From PALSA-660 sp963726435 (GTDB taxonomy: Bacteria; Actinomycetota; Coriobacteriia; Anaerosomatales; PALSA-660), in the NCBI GenBank assembly GCA_963726435.1, contig CAVSCJ010000006.1, forward strand, positions 434,001 through 498,000: DNA of 64,000 nucleotides. Reading direction: 5' to 3'. Shown here in pieces: positions 28,616 through 37,418 of this stretch. Within the stretch, counting starts at the first letter, position 1; each line of letters opens with the position of its first letter. A program made the translations under genes and the position numbers. The notes beneath the pieces are model-generated. The model had not been told where the DNA came from. It made no database searches and saw only the letters and a list, made by a program, of their open reading frames with translations.

Positions 28616-29502
28616 GGAGCACCTCCCTCGGACAGGGAGGTCGCGGACGAGGCGCCCACAGACTCGAGGTAGGCGGCGCAGCACGCCTTCGCGAGCGCGC
28701 GGACGCGCAGGATGAAGCCTGTGCGCTCGGTCACGGCGATGGCGCCGCGGGCGTCGAGCAGGTTGAATGCGTGCGAGCACTTCAGCACGTAGTCGTATGC
28801 CGGGAGCGGGAACCCCGCTTCGAGAGTGCGACGGCACTCCGCCTCGAAGACGTCGAAGTTGCGGCGCAGCATCTCCGTGTCCGCTATCTCGAAGTTGTAG
28901 GCGGAGTACTGCTGCTCGTTGCGCAGGAACACGTCACCGTAGCTGACGCCCTCGACCCACTCGATGTCGTAGACCGAGTCGACTCCCTGGATGTACATGG
29001 CCAGCCGCTCGAGGCCGTATGTGATCTCCGCGGGTACCGGCCGGCACTCGAACCCCCCGACCTGCTGAAAGTAGGTGAACTGGGTGCACTCCATCCCGTT
29101 CAGCCAGACCTCCCAACCCAGCCCCCAGGCGCCCAGAGTCGGAGACTCCCAGTCGTCCTCGACGAGACGCACGTCGTGCTCAGCCGGGTCGATGCCGATC
29201 GCTCGCAGCGAGTCGAAGTAGAGGTCGAGCACGTCGTCCGGGGACGGCATCAGGATGACCTGGAACTGGTAGTAGTGCTGCAGGCGATTCGGGTTCTCGC
29301 CGTAGCGTCCGTCCGTGGGGCGCCTGGACGGCTGCACGTAGGCGCAGCGCCACGGCGTCGGATCGAGAGTGCGGAGCGCCGTAGCCGGGTGGAAGGTCCC
29401 CGCCCCGACCTCGGTGTCGTATGGCTGCAGGACGACGCAGCCGCGGTCGGCCCAGTAGGCGGACAGCGTCAGGATGATCTCCTGGAATGACTTCGGCTTC
29501 AT
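28612..29502 (-). CDS. glyQ: Glycyl-tRNA synthetase alpha subunit
   Basis: A 296-residue class II catalytic chain. Hallmarks are FQEIILTLSAYWADRGC, EVGAGTFHPATALRTL (motif 1 region) and QPSRRPTDGRYGENPNRLQ. Further on come YYQFQVILMP, WEVWLNGMECTQFTYFQQ and ITYGLERLAMYIQGVD (motif 3). Length and motifs match GlyQ closely. The ATG has AGGGG about 6 bases upstream. No T-box leader is visible in the 116 bases before it. It is followed by glyS with a 4-base overlap, giving coupled expression of the two subunits. Confidence 0.97.
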   Translation of the reverse strand: MKPKSFQEIILTLSAYWADRGCVVLQPYDTEVGAGTFHPATALRTLDPTPWRCAYVQPSRRPTDGRYGENPNRLQHYYQFQVILMPSPDDVLDLYFDSLRAIGIDPAEHDVRLVEDDWESPTLGAWGLGWEVWLNGMECTQFTYFQQVGGFECRPVPAEITYGLERLAMYIQGVDSVYDIEWVEGVSYGDVFLRNEQQYSAYNFEIADTEMLRRNFDVFEAECRRTLEAGFPLPAYDYVLKCSHAFNLLDARGAIAVTERTGFILRVRALAKACCAAYLESVGASSATSLSEGGAP

Positions 29503-29618
29503 GTGCCCCTGGTACCTCGTCTTCGTCGCAGCATCGATCGCGGCTCTCGGCGCGTACGCGCCATTCTAGCAGCAGGGACGCACGCCTCGGGCAGCGGGCG
29601 CGGCGATCGCGCGGGTCC

Positions 29619-30107
29619 TCAGCCGCGCTTGGCGCCCAGTGCCGTCGCCAGCAATCCCTCCAGATCCGCTCGCCGTTCCTGAGCCACGTCGCGCCCCGCC
29701 ACCGCGACGAAGTCCTTGCCGCTCGTGTACAGCAGGTAGCAGCCACCCGCTTCTCGCCATTTCGTGAACTCACTCCAATCGGCGCGGGCACGTCGTCGTG
29801 GCTGTTCGATCTCCACCCCGTCGTCTCGGAACGTCCACCGAGTCTTCTCGTAGAGCGCCGACGAGCCGGGGCGGTACGCCGAGTACGACCCGACCAGGGC
29901 CGCGAACGCGGGCACAAGGACCACGAGCCACGACATGCGCTCGCCCAGTTCGGTCACCGCCACGGACCCCGATGCCGCGCCCAGGGCCCAAAGCAGCGGA
30001 CCGGAGACGAAGAGAGCGAGGCTTGCCGGGTTGCGGAGCACCAGCGCGAAGGCGATCCGGAAGTGGTCCGGGGGCCGGAGCGACGACTCCACCACGATCG
30101 GATCCAT
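29619..30107 (-). CDS. YcxB-like two-TM protein
   Basis: A 162-residue membrane protein. Two spans at about residues 30-48 (LALFVSGPLLWALGAASG) and 59-80 (WLVVLVPAFAALVGSYSAY) are followed by a small cytoplasmic beta domain with WTFRDDGVEIEQPRRR, ADWSEFTKWREAGGCYLLY and FVAVAGRDV. This arrangement matches the YcxB-like family of unknown function. The start lies 10 bases after recO, so it is probably in the same operon. Its relation to recO or glyQ is positional only. Confidence 0.75.
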   Translation of the reverse strand: MDPIVVESSLRPPDHFRIAFALVLRNPASLALFVSGPLLWALGAASGSVAVTELGERMSWLVVLVPAFAALVGSYSAYRPGSSALYEKTRWTFRDDGVEIEQPRRRARADWSEFTKWREAGGCYLLYTSGKDFVAVAGRDVAQERRADLEGLLATALGAKRG

Positions 30108-30117
30108 TGTCGTGCCG

Positions 30118-30867
30118 TCACCTCTCCCGGCTGAGGTAGTAGTCGAGCGCGCGCAGCCGCGCCGGGATGTGGAAGCCCGTGTACGCGCGCACCGTCCAGC
30201 GGACCTCCTCCGCGACGGCCTGGTCCATATGCATCGACGGCACCTCCGCCATCCGCGCCCGCAGCATGAATGCGAGTGCGTCGCGGGCCTCGCGCGTCAG
30301 TGGTCGCGCGTCCGATCCTTGGCCCGCGCATCGATCGCACAGCACGCCGCCCGCCTCCACGGAAAACGCCAGCGGCCCCGAGAGCTTCGCTCCGCACGAG
30401 GCGCAGCCTCCCAGCGACGGACGGTACCCGTGCAGGGCGAGCGACTTCAGAAGGAATGCGAGTACGACCGCCTCGAGCGGCTCGACCGGAGCCCTCTCCA
30501 TCACATCGAGAGTGACCAACGCCATTTCGAACAGTCGCGGCTCGGGCTGACCCTCCACCGATCCCTTGTCGAGCACGTCCACGACCACGGACGCCGCCGT
30601 GGTCCGGTCGTAGTCGGCGCGCAACCCGTCGTGGGTCTCCACCGTCTCCGCTTCAGCGACGATCTCGAGGTTGCGGCCGGTGTGCAGTAGCAGGTCGAGC
30701 ACGGAGAACGGTTCGACCCGCGCCCCAAGCTTGCTTCGCGGCTTGCGCGCTCCCTTGGCGACGGCGCGCACCTGCCTACCGTCGGCGGCGAGCAGAGTGA
30801 GGATGAGGTCGGTCTCCCCGAGCTTGGTCTTGCGCAGCACGATCGCACGCAGCGGATAGGAGGGCAT
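30118..30867 (-). CDS. recO: DNA repair protein RecO
   Basis: A 249-residue recombination mediator that helps RecA load on SSB-coated DNA. The N-terminal OB fold starts YPLRAIVLRKTKLGETDLI with KGARKPRSKLGARVEPF, the typical RecO opening. A helical region follows, then a zinc-finger-like CASCG (about 151-155) and CDRC (about 173-176). Length is normal. The order era-deoC-recO is close to the common era-recO arrangement of Gram-positive genomes. Confidence 0.95.
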   Translation of the reverse strand: MPSYPLRAIVLRKTKLGETDLILTLLAADGRQVRAVAKGARKPRSKLGARVEPFSVLDLLLHTGRNLEIVAEAETVETHDGLRADYDRTTAASVVVDVLDKGSVEGQPEPRLFEMALVTLDVMERAPVEPLEAVVLAFLLKSLALHGYRPSLGGCASCGAKLSGPLAFSVEAGGVLCDRCAGQGSDARPLTREARDALAFMLRARMAEVPSMHMDQAVAEEVRWTVRAYTGFHIPARLRALDYYLSRER

Positions 30868-30876
30868 CTCCGGGCG

Positions 30877-31569
30877 CTAGCCGCCCTGTCGTGAATGCCC
30901 GGACTCCGCGAGGATCTCGAGACCCGCCGAGGTGCCGATGCGAGTCGCGCCGGCGTCCAGCATCTCTAGCATGTCGGCAAGAGTCCGGATCCCACCAGCC
31001 GCCTTCACGCCGATGCCCGGCCGGACCGCGCCGCGCATCGCGCGGACGTCTTCGACCGTAGCGCCAGAGGGACCGAAACCGGTCGACGTCTTGACGTAGT
31101 CGGCTCCCGCAGTCACCGCGGACTCGCAGGCCGTCTTGATGCGATCGGCCCCATCCAGGTAGGCACACTCAAGGATGACCTTTACCAGGCCTCGCCCCCC
31201 GCTCGCTTCGCGGGTCGCCCTGACGACGTGTCCGATGTCCGTGATGACGTACTCCCACGAGTCCTCAACGGCGGCGGCGATGTTCATCACCACGTCGATC
31301 TCGTCGGCTCCCAGCTCGACCAGACGGCGCGCCTCTGCGGCTTTCGATGAGCTCACCGCATACCCGAGGGGGAATGCGACGACGGAGCACACCTTCGTCT
31401 GGGTCCCGGCGAGGATCTCTGCCGCCGTGGGCACCAGGAATGGCGAGACGCACAGGGAGGCGAACCCTGCGTCGCGTTGCCTCACCATCCACTCCCGCGC
31501 CGCGCGCTGTCCGACCGTCGGCTTCAGAAGCGTCTGATCGATCTTCGATGCGAGCTCGCGCGCATCCAT
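30877..31569 (-). CDS. deoC: Deoxyribose-phosphate aldolase
   Basis: A 230-residue class I aldolase that splits 2-deoxyribose-5-phosphate into acetaldehyde and glyceraldehyde-3-phosphate. The TIM barrel shows KIDQTLLKPT at the start, VVAFPLGYAVSSSKAAEAR, DEIDVVMNI, then VKVILECAYL and ADYVKTSTGFGPSGATVEDV, which carries the Schiff-base Lys, and IGVKAAGGIRTL with the second catalytic Lys. It lies between era and recO with 4- and 9-base gaps. Together with cdd two genes upstream it supplies deoxynucleoside salvage. Confidence 0.95.
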   Translation of the reverse strand: MDARELASKIDQTLLKPTVGQRAAREWMVRQRDAGFASLCVSPFLVPTAAEILAGTQTKVCSVVAFPLGYAVSSSKAAEARRLVELGADEIDVVMNIAAAVEDSWEYVITDIGHVVRATREASGGRGLVKVILECAYLDGADRIKTACESAVTAGADYVKTSTGFGPSGATVEDVRAMRGAVRPGIGVKAAGGIRTLADMLEMLDAGATRIGTSAGLEILAESGHSRQGG

Positions 31570-31573
31570 TGCG

Positions 31574-32491
31574 CTACAGCCCCTCCCCGTATCCGAACCG
31601 TTCTATCATGGCTCCGTCGCTTCTCCAGTCCTTCTTGACCCGAACGGCCAGATCCAGGTAGACCTTCGTTCCCAAGAGCGTCTCGAGGTCCTTGCGCGCC
31701 TCTGTGCCGATGCGCTTGATCAACGATCCACCCGACCCCACGACGATACCCTGCTGGCTCTTTCGTTCCACGAACACGGTCGCGCTGACGGTAGTGGTCT
31801 TGTTGCCCTCGTCGTACCGAATGTCGTCCACGACCACGCCCACGGAGTGCGGGACCTCGTCGCGCGTGAGCCACAGCACCTTCTCGCGGATCAGCTCGGC
31901 GATTACGACCTCCTCCGGCTGGTCCGAAGTCATTCCCTCCGGGAAGAACCGCGGCCCCATCGGCAGCAGCGCGCCCACCACCGCCGTGAACCCCTCCAAG
32001 TTGAAGCCCTCCTTCGCAGAGAGAACGACGACGTCATCGAAGGGCAACAGGCCGGCAGCGTCGGAGATCCGCTCCTCGATCGGGCGCCGATCGGGCAGGT
32101 CGGCCTTGGTGAGGACGAGCACGCGCTTCGCGTCGGTCGCCGCGACATGGGTGGCCACCCATCGATCCCCTCCCCCAACGGGTTGAGAGAGATCCACGAC
32201 CATGGCTACCACGTCGACATCGCGAAGAGCCATGAGAGCGCTGCGGTTCAGCTCCTCACCCAGGGCGTCCTGCGGCTTGTGCAGGCCCGGTGTATCGACC
32301 AGCACGATCTGGGCGTCGTCCGTGTCCACGATCGCGCGGAGGCGGTGACGTGTCGTCTGAGGCTTGTCGGAGACTATCGCGACCTTGCATCCGACGAGGG
32401 CGTTCGCCAGGGTGGACTTGCCGGCGTTGGGGCGTCCCACGAGCGCCACGAAGCCGCTGTGGACCTCCCCCGTCGATCGCGCCGCGGTCAC
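31574..32491 (-). CDS. era: GTPase Era
   Basis: A 305-residue ribosome-assembly GTPase that binds the 3' end of 16S rRNA. G1 GRPNAGKS at 19-26, G3 DTPGLHKP, G4 TKAD, and a C-terminal KH domain with VERKSQQGIVVGSGGSLIK and RIGTEARKDLE. Length matches the family. The GTG start at 32491 overlaps the cdd stop in a GTGA, implying translational coupling within the corC-cdd-era-deoC-recO operon. Confidence 0.97.
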   Translation of the reverse strand: MTAARSTGEVHSGFVALVGRPNAGKSTLANALVGCKVAIVSDKPQTTRHRLRAIVDTDDAQIVLVDTPGLHKPQDALGEELNRSALMALRDVDVVAMVVDLSQPVGGGDRWVATHVAATDAKRVLVLTKADLPDRRPIEERISDAAGLLPFDDVVVLSAKEGFNLEGFTAVVGALLPMGPRFFPEGMTSDQPEEVVIAELIREKVLWLTRDEVPHSVGVVVDDIRYDEGNKTTTVSATVFVERKSQQGIVVGSGGSLIKRIGTEARKDLETLLGTKVYLDLAVRVKKDWRSDGAMIERFGYGEGL

Positions 32492-32910
32492 CGCGACGGC
32501 TCGTCCTGGTCGAGGTAGCCCCGGACGAATGCATCCGGGAACAGCTCGTCGAGACTCGAGGCGCGGACGTGGTCGAGTCTGCCGCCCATCACGACGCGCA
32601 TCTCAGGGTTGAACTCCGCCAGGAACTGCCGACAGGCCCCGCACGGCACGACGGGATCCTCCGAGTCGCCGACCACGGCGATGGCATCGAAGAAGGTGTT
32701 GCCCGCGAGCACCGCGGCCATGGCCGCGGCGCGCTCGGCACAAATGGAGGAGCCGTATGCGGCGTTCTCGACGTTGCAGCCTTGGTATATCTCGCCTCCG
32801 GCATATACCGCGGCGCCGACTTGGAACTCCGAATAGGGCGCGTAGCCCCTCTCCTGCGCATCGCGCGCGAACGCCAGGAGCGCGAGGTCCGCCTTGGTGA
32901 TGTCACTCAT
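32488..32910 (-). CDS. cdd: Cytidine deaminase
   Basis: A 140-residue small (tetrameric-type) zinc enzyme converting cytidine and deoxycytidine to uridine forms. Motifs: FQVGAAVYAGGEIYQGCNVE, SICAERAA with the Cys ligand and catalytic Glu, and VPCGACRQFLAEF with the two remaining Cys ligands. ATG 32910 is chosen because GAGGAGG lies 6 bases upstream, inside the end of the preceding gene; an upstream in-frame start lacks a site. It overlaps both neighbours by a few bases. Confidence 0.96.
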   Translation of the reverse strand: MSDITKADLALLAFARDAQERGYAPYSEFQVGAAVYAGGEIYQGCNVENAAYGSSICAERAAAMAAVLAGNTFFDAIAVVGDSEDPVVPCGACRQFLAEFNPEMRVVMGGRLDHVRASSLDELFPDAFVRGYLDQDEPSR

Positions 32911-34189
32911 CGTCGTCCTCCTCGTCACCGTGCCGGGGGGCGGGCTCGACCACGAGCTGCCTGACCCTGTTGCCTTCCATCTCCTCCACGGTGAAGCGGA
33001 GGCCTTGCACGATCACCGACTCTCCTGCCTTGGGGATGTGGCCCGCGATCTCCGTGAAGAGTCCTGCAGCGGTGTCCGCGTCGACGTCGAGGTCGGTGCC
33101 GAACCGATCGTCCAGCTCGCTGACCGCGAGCCTCGCGTCGATGCGCACGCGCCCGGCCCCCAGGGACGTGATCATGGGCACCTGCGGATCGTACTCGTCG
33201 AAGATCTCGCCAACGATCTCCTCGAGCAGGTCTTCGATCGTGACGAGGCCAGCGGTACCGCCGTACTCATCGGCTACGATCGCTATGTGCGTGCGGCGTC
33301 GCATCTCGCGCAGAAGCTCCTCGATCGGTTTGGTCTCCGGCACGAAGAGCGCAGGCCTCGCGAGGTCGATCGGCAGCGTGGCTCCATCGCTCCCAGCCAA
33401 CCTCGGCAGCAGGTCCTTCGCGTAGAGGATCCCTCGGATGTCGTCGAGCGTCTCGTGGTACACCGGCACTCGAGACACGCCGGCGGCGGTGATCGTCACC
33501 AGCGCCTGGTCGATCGTCGCGGTGTCCTCGATGGCCACCATGTCGGTTCGCGGGACCATCACTTCCCGCACGACCTTGCGCTCGAGTCCCGGGACGGCGT
33601 CGTAGAAAGCAGCCGCATCGCCCACGGTCCTCGAGTCCTCGTCGGCCGCGGACCTGGACTCCTCGGCCGCGTCCTCCCACGGGACGTCGGGCGAGCGCTC
33701 GCCGGTCACCAGCCGCGTCATCCCCGTGGAGGGCATCGATAGGAGCCGCGCTAGCGGGTAGAGGGTCGAGGTCAGCGCGGAGGCGAAGGGGGCGACGACG
33801 AGTCCGAGACCCTCTGCATTCGCGGAGGCCACGGCCCGCGGCAGAGCCTCTCCGATAGCGAACACCAGCGCGACCGCCGCCGAGCCCGCGACGACGGCCA
33901 CGGCCCAGAGCGGCGCACCGGCGACAGCCACTCCGCCCGCCCAGACTGTGACCGCGGCGATCGAAGCAGCCGCGATACCGGAGACCAGCGCGTGGACGGA
34001 TCCGAGGTGGCTAGGCTTCTCCGACAAGCACGCCAGCGCACGCGAACCCCTCACCGAGGACTCGTCGAGGCGCCGAACGCGCGCGGGGCTGAGAGCGGCC
34101 ACCGTCGCCTCCGCGGCGCTTGTCACAAAGGCGGCGACCAGTCCGATGGATGTAACGACCAGTGCTATGGACACTGCTAGTGCCGACAA
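32903..34189 (-). CDS. CorC/HlyC-type DUF21-CBS transporter-associated protein
   Basis: A 428-residue membrane protein. DUF21 transmembrane region (about 1-150), then a CBS pair with REVMVPRTDMVAIED, VYHETLDDIRGILYAKDLL and IAIVADEYGGTAGLVTIEDL. The C-terminal CorC_HlyC domain (about 345-420) ends in an acidic DEEDDDE tail that also encodes the cdd ribosome site. Family members are linked to Mg/Co efflux or regulation; the older hemolysin name is misleading. The position before cdd-era and after ybeY-dgkA is conserved in many Gram-positive genomes. Confidence 0.92.
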   Translation of the reverse strand: MSALAVSIALVVTSIGLVAAFVTSAAEATVAALSPARVRRLDESSVRGSRALACLSEKPSHLGSVHALVSGIAAASIAAVTVWAGGVAVAGAPLWAVAVVAGSAAVALVFAIGEALPRAVASANAEGLGLVVAPFASALTSTLYPLARLLSMPSTGMTRLVTGERSPDVPWEDAAEESRSAADEDSRTVGDAAAFYDAVPGLERKVVREVMVPRTDMVAIEDTATIDQALVTITAAGVSRVPVYHETLDDIRGILYAKDLLPRLAGSDGATLPIDLARPALFVPETKPIEELLREMRRRTHIAIVADEYGGTAGLVTIEDLLEEIVGEIFDEYDPQVPMITSLGAGRVRIDARLAVSELDDRFGTDLDVDADTAAGLFTEIAGHIPKAGESVIVQGLRFTVEEMEGNRVRQLVVEPAPRHGDEEDDDE

Positions 34190-34248
34190 GTCTGCTCCCG
34201 GTGGCTGTCAGTGGTGCCGACGCGCCACACGACGGCCACGCGGCGGCT

Positions 34249-34956
34249 CTAGCTCCAGAATATCTGAAAGGCAGCGGTCGTGAGCAGGAACCCCAGCACG
34301 GCACCGGCCACGGTCTGCGGGATCGTGTGGGCCTCGCTCTCGACGCGGCTCTGAGCGACCAGCACTGCGATGAAGAGCGCCAACACCATCGCCTTCGCGG
34401 AGTTCGTGGAGTACCCGATGGCCGCGGCCATCGCGGTGGCCAGCGCCGTATGACCGCTCGGCCATCCGCCGCGCAGGAAGGTGGTGCCCTTCTCGCGGGT
34501 CGCCGCTTTGACCACCAGCACCACGACGCTCGTCAGGGCCAGAGCGATGATCGAGACCATCGCGTCGCTCGCCCTTGAGACCGCCATCAGGCCCTGCGCC
34601 AGCGCTGTGGCACGAGCGAAGAAGATCACATAGCCCACTGCCACCGCGGTCACAGCTGAGACGAGCACCGCGCCCGCGGCGACGTCCTTCGCGACCGCCG
34701 CCAGCGGCTCGTAGCCCTCCGTCGCCAGGTCGACGGTGGTCTCCACCGCCGTGTTCACCAGCTCGGCAACCAGTACGAGCCCCACCGCGAAGACAAGAGC
34801 CACGAGCTCGAGTCCCGTGATCCGGAACGCGAGTGCGGCGACGAACACCGCCACCGTCAGGAGGAAGTGCCAGCGCATGTTGCGCTGGGTGCGGAGCGCG
34901 TAGACGATCCCGCGGATCGCGTAGTCGAAGGAGTGCAGGAGCGAGCGGCTACGCAC
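34249..34956 (-). CDS. Fusion of DgkA-type lipid kinase and PAP2-type phosphatase
   Basis: A 235-residue membrane protein with two enzyme-like halves. Residues 1-110 are a DgkA/undecaprenol-kinase fold: SFDYAIRGIVYALRTQRNM, three spans and the signature ELVNTAVETTVDLATEGYEP. Residues 120-235 are a reduced PAP2 domain with GGWPSGHTALATAMAAAIGY and SRVESEAHTIPQTVAGAVLG, keeping the Ser-Gly-His and Arg/His motifs. The role is likely recycling of undecaprenol (phosphate) for wall synthesis, both adding and removing phosphate. GTG 34956 has AGGAGG 7 bases upstream. It sits in the usual ybeY-dgkA-era order. Confidence 0.9.
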   Translation of the reverse strand: MRSRSLLHSFDYAIRGIVYALRTQRNMRWHFLLTVAVFVAALAFRITGLELVALVFAVGLVLVAELVNTAVETTVDLATEGYEPLAAVAKDVAAGAVLVSAVTAVAVGYVIFFARATALAQGLMAVSRASDAMVSIIALALTSVVVLVVKAATREKGTTFLRGGWPSGHTALATAMAAAIGYSTNSAKAMVLALFIAVLVAQSRVESEAHTIPQTVAGAVLGFLLTTAAFQIFWS

Positions 34957-34967
34957 GGCCGCCCCTC

Positions 34968-35417
34968 CTATCGGCCGACTTCTGACCAAGCCGCGAGCAG
35001 CGCGCTCTCCCGCTCCTGCATGACGGCCGCGTCCGCGTCCGAGGCGTGCTCGTAGCCCAGCAGGTGCAGGATGCCGTGCACCAGGAGCAGGTCGAGTTCC
35101 TCTTCCACGGTGAATCCCAGTTCCTCGGCCTGCCTGCGCGCTACCTCCGGCGCGATGATCACGTCCCCGAGCGCCACAGGCTCGCCCCCGGCGGTCGGGC
35201 ACGCGTCGTCGCAGCCGAACGAGAGCACGTCGGTCGACTCGGCGATCCCGCGGTAGTGCTCGTTCAGATGAGCCATCTCGTCCTCGTCGACCAGCGCGAC
35301 AGAGAGCTCTACAGCGTCGGGAGCGTTCTCCATGCGCAGCACGAAGGCGCCGAGCTTCTCGAAGGCGTCGAGTGCCAGCGGCTCAGACTCACGGTTCGAG
35401 CTGGCTGTGACTCGCAT
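34968..35417 (-). CDS. ybeY: Endoribonuclease YbeY
   Basis: A 149-residue zinc-dependent RNase that matures the 3' end of 16S rRNA and takes part in ribosome quality control. The metal motif HGILHLLGYEH is near residues 115-125; the usual Asp before the last His is Glu here. Other marks are VDEDEMAHLNEHYRGI, STDVLSF and LGDVIIAPEVARRQAEE. ATG 35417 has AAGGGG 7 bases upstream and lies inside the end of the preceding HD gene. Confidence 0.95.
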   Translation of the reverse strand: MRVTASSNRESEPLALDAFEKLGAFVLRMENAPDAVELSVALVDEDEMAHLNEHYRGIAESTDVLSFGCDDACPTAGGEPVALGDVIIAPEVARRQAEELGFTVEEELDLLLVHGILHLLGYEHASDADAAVMQERESALLAAWSEVGR

Positions 35418-36408
35418 CCCGCACCCCTTCCGCATCGTCCGGGTACTCGACACGCGAGTGCCTCAGGCCTGTGAGCATCTTAGCGTAGGTCGCGACTGCC
35501 GCTTCCACGTCCTGGTCGCTCATACCCGAGAAGGCGAGTTGCCCGTCGGCGGCCTTCGCGTCAACCACCCGTCGCACGGTGGCATCGATCTGGACCGCCC
35601 CGGCCTCTGCAAGTCCGCGGACCGAAGCCTCCGCCGAGTCCGCCAGCATGACCAGGGCCGCCTCACGGCTGCCGGGGAGCCTCCCCTCGTAGCGGAAGGG
35701 CGCCTCGTCCACGCTCGCGCCCCCCGCCGTGGCCTTTCGATAGAAGTAGCTCACGAGCGACGTCCCGTGATGCTCGGCGATGATGTCGATCACCGGGCCG
35801 GGCAACCCCGCCCGATCTGCGAGAGCGACTCCCTCGCGCACGTGAGCCGTGATGATGAAGGCGCTCTGCGCAGGAGCGGCTCCGTCGTGAGGATTCCGCC
35901 GCCCCGACTGGTTCTCCGCGAAGAACTGCGGCCGCACGAGCTTGCCGATGTCGTGGTAGTAGGCCCCCACGCGCGCGAGCAGGGCGTTCGCCCCGATCGC
36001 CCGCGCCGCCGCCTCGGCTAGCGCGCCCGTCATGATCGAGTGGCTGTACGTGCCGTCAGCCCTGTCCATGAGCTCTCTCAGCAGCGGAGAGCCAGGGTCG
36101 CACAGCTCCAGCAGGCGCACGTCGTTCCCGACCCGCGAGAAGCGAGCGAGCACCGGCAGCAGCGCGAAAGCCACCGCGGCTGCGACGACACACGCCGCGA
36201 CGCCGAGCGCGAGCGGAACCGCCGCCTCCCCGCCCAGCCATCCTGCCTTGACGGCCACGAAGGCCGACACGGACACGATCAGAGCAGCCGCGCCAAAGCA
36301 GGCACCGGTCAGAGCGAAGGCACCTAGAACCACCCGCCGGCCCGCGTCGCTGGACATGATCCCGCTGCGCGGCCACACCCGCACGCGCAGCTGGGGGGCT
36401 TCACTCAT
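35389..36408 (-). CDS. Short 7TM-HD (PgpH)-like HD-domain protein
   Basis: A 339-residue protein from the place where PgpH, a c-di-AMP phosphodiesterase, usually lies (phoH-pgpH-ybeY). The HD domain is intact, with YSHSIMTGALAEAAARAIG, GAYYHDIGKLVRPQFFAENQ, HVREGVALADRAGLP and IAEHHGTSLVSYFY. Only two TM spans precede it (about 30-55 and 65-90); canonical members have a large extracellular domain and seven spans in about 700 residues. The start ATG 36408 overlaps the phoH stop. Whether it still hydrolyses c-di-AMP and how it senses signals are open. Confidence 0.85.
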   Translation of the reverse strand: MSEAPQLRVRVWPRSGIMSSDAGRRVVLGAFALTGACFGAAALIVSVSAFVAVKAGWLGGEAAVPLALGVAACVVAAAVAFALLPVLARFSRVGNDVRLLELCDPGSPLLRELMDRADGTYSHSIMTGALAEAAARAIGANALLARVGAYYHDIGKLVRPQFFAENQSGRRNPHDGAAPAQSAFIITAHVREGVALADRAGLPGPVIDIIAEHHGTSLVSYFYRKATAGGASVDEAPFRYEGRLPGSREAALVMLADSAEASVRGLAEAGAVQIDATVRRVVDAKAADGQLAFSGMSDQDVEAAVATYAKMLTGLRHSRVEYPDDAEGVRDASHSQLEP

Positions 36409-37396
36409 CCGCGCCCCGTTCGGAGGCTGACGACTTCGCGCCGTTCTTCGCCTCCTCATAGAGCCCGTACGCCGTGACTATGTGCTGTACCAGCTTGTGC
36501 CTGACGACGTCCCGGCTCTCCAGGTCGACGAACGTCAGGTCCTGAACACCGTCAAGGATCCGGCGGACCTGCTTCAGACCCGACGCACCCACGGGCAGGT
36601 CGATCTGCGTCACGTCTCCAGTGATGACGACCTTCGAGCCGAAGCCCAGACGCGTGAGGAACATCTTCATCTGCTCCGGGCTGGTGTTCTGCGCTTCGTC
36701 GAGCACGATGAACGAGTCGTTCAAGGTGCGGCCCCGCATGAACGCGAGCGGAGCGACCTCGATGATCCCGCGCTCCGTCAGCGCGGTCGATTTCTCGATG
36801 TCCATCATGTCGAACAGGGCGTCGTAGAGAGGCCGCAGGTAGGGGTCGACCTTCTCGAAGAGATTCCCCGGGAGGTAGCCGAGCTTCTCACCTGCCTCGA
36901 CGGCCGGACGGGTGAGGATGATGCGCCCCACCTCCTTGCGCTTCAGCGCGTCCACCGCCATCGCCATGGCCAGGTAGGTCTTGCCGGTCCCCGCCGGGCC
37001 GATGCCGAAGGTGATGGTGTTCTCGCGGATCGCGTCCACGTACCGCTTCTGACCCGCCGTCTTCGGCCGGATCGTCTTGCCACGATGGGTCAGGATCACG
37101 TCGGAGAAGACCTTGACGGGGCTGAAGTCGCCGCGCTTGAGCATGTCGATCGCCCGATCGATCGCCTCGGGCGTCAGCGGAGATCCCGCGTCCACCAGCT
37201 GAAGCATCTCGGTGAATAGTGCCGAGACTGCTTGAGCCTCCTGAGGGTCGCCGGCGATGGTGATCTCGTTGCCGCGCACCATGATCTCGGCCTCGAATTG
37301 GTCCTCGATCAACTTGAGAAGATGGTCGCCCTGCCCCAGCAGGTCGACCATCTCACGTCCGGGTGGCACGACGAGACGGATCTCGGCTTCCTGCAT
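36401..37396 (-). CDS. phoH: PhoH family ATPase (YbeZ-type)
   Basis: A 331-residue P-loop ATPase related to the N-terminal part of helicases and functionally linked to YbeY in RNA metabolism. Walker A GPAGTGKT is near residue 133, followed by AVEAGEKLGYLPGN, FIVLDEAQNTSPEQMKMFL (Walker B) and VVITGDVTQIDLP. An N-terminal KH-like region has VRGNEITIAGD. ATG 37396 has GGAGGA 7 bases upstream; a TTG five codons earlier lacks a site. Its stop overlaps the next gene. Confidence 0.95.
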   Translation of the reverse strand: MQEAEIRLVVPPGREMVDLLGQGDHLLKLIEDQFEAEIMVRGNEITIAGDPQEAQAVSALFTEMLQLVDAGSPLTPEAIDRAIDMLKRGDFSPVKVFSDVILTHRGKTIRPKTAGQKRYVDAIRENTITFGIGPAGTGKTYLAMAMAVDALKRKEVGRIILTRPAVEAGEKLGYLPGNLFEKVDPYLRPLYDALFDMMDIEKSTALTERGIIEVAPLAFMRGRTLNDSFIVLDEAQNTSPEQMKMFLTRLGFGSKVVITGDVTQIDLPVGASGLKQVRRILDGVQDLTFVDLESRDVVRHKLVQHIVTAYGLYEEAKNGAKSSASERGADE

Positions 37397-37418
37397 GTAC
37401 TCGTCCTCCAAGACTGCG

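Noticed and set aside
29503..29618. T-box riboswitch upstream of glyQ
   Set aside because: The gap is only 116 bases and shows no T-box sequence or specifier hairpin. A lone TAGAAT on the minus strand is the only promoter hint.
34249..35202. Longer N-terminus for the DgkA-PAP2 fusion
   Set aside because: The extension is Arg/Gly-rich out-of-frame ybeY sequence. GTG 34956 has a strong AGGAGG site and gives a normal DgkA start.
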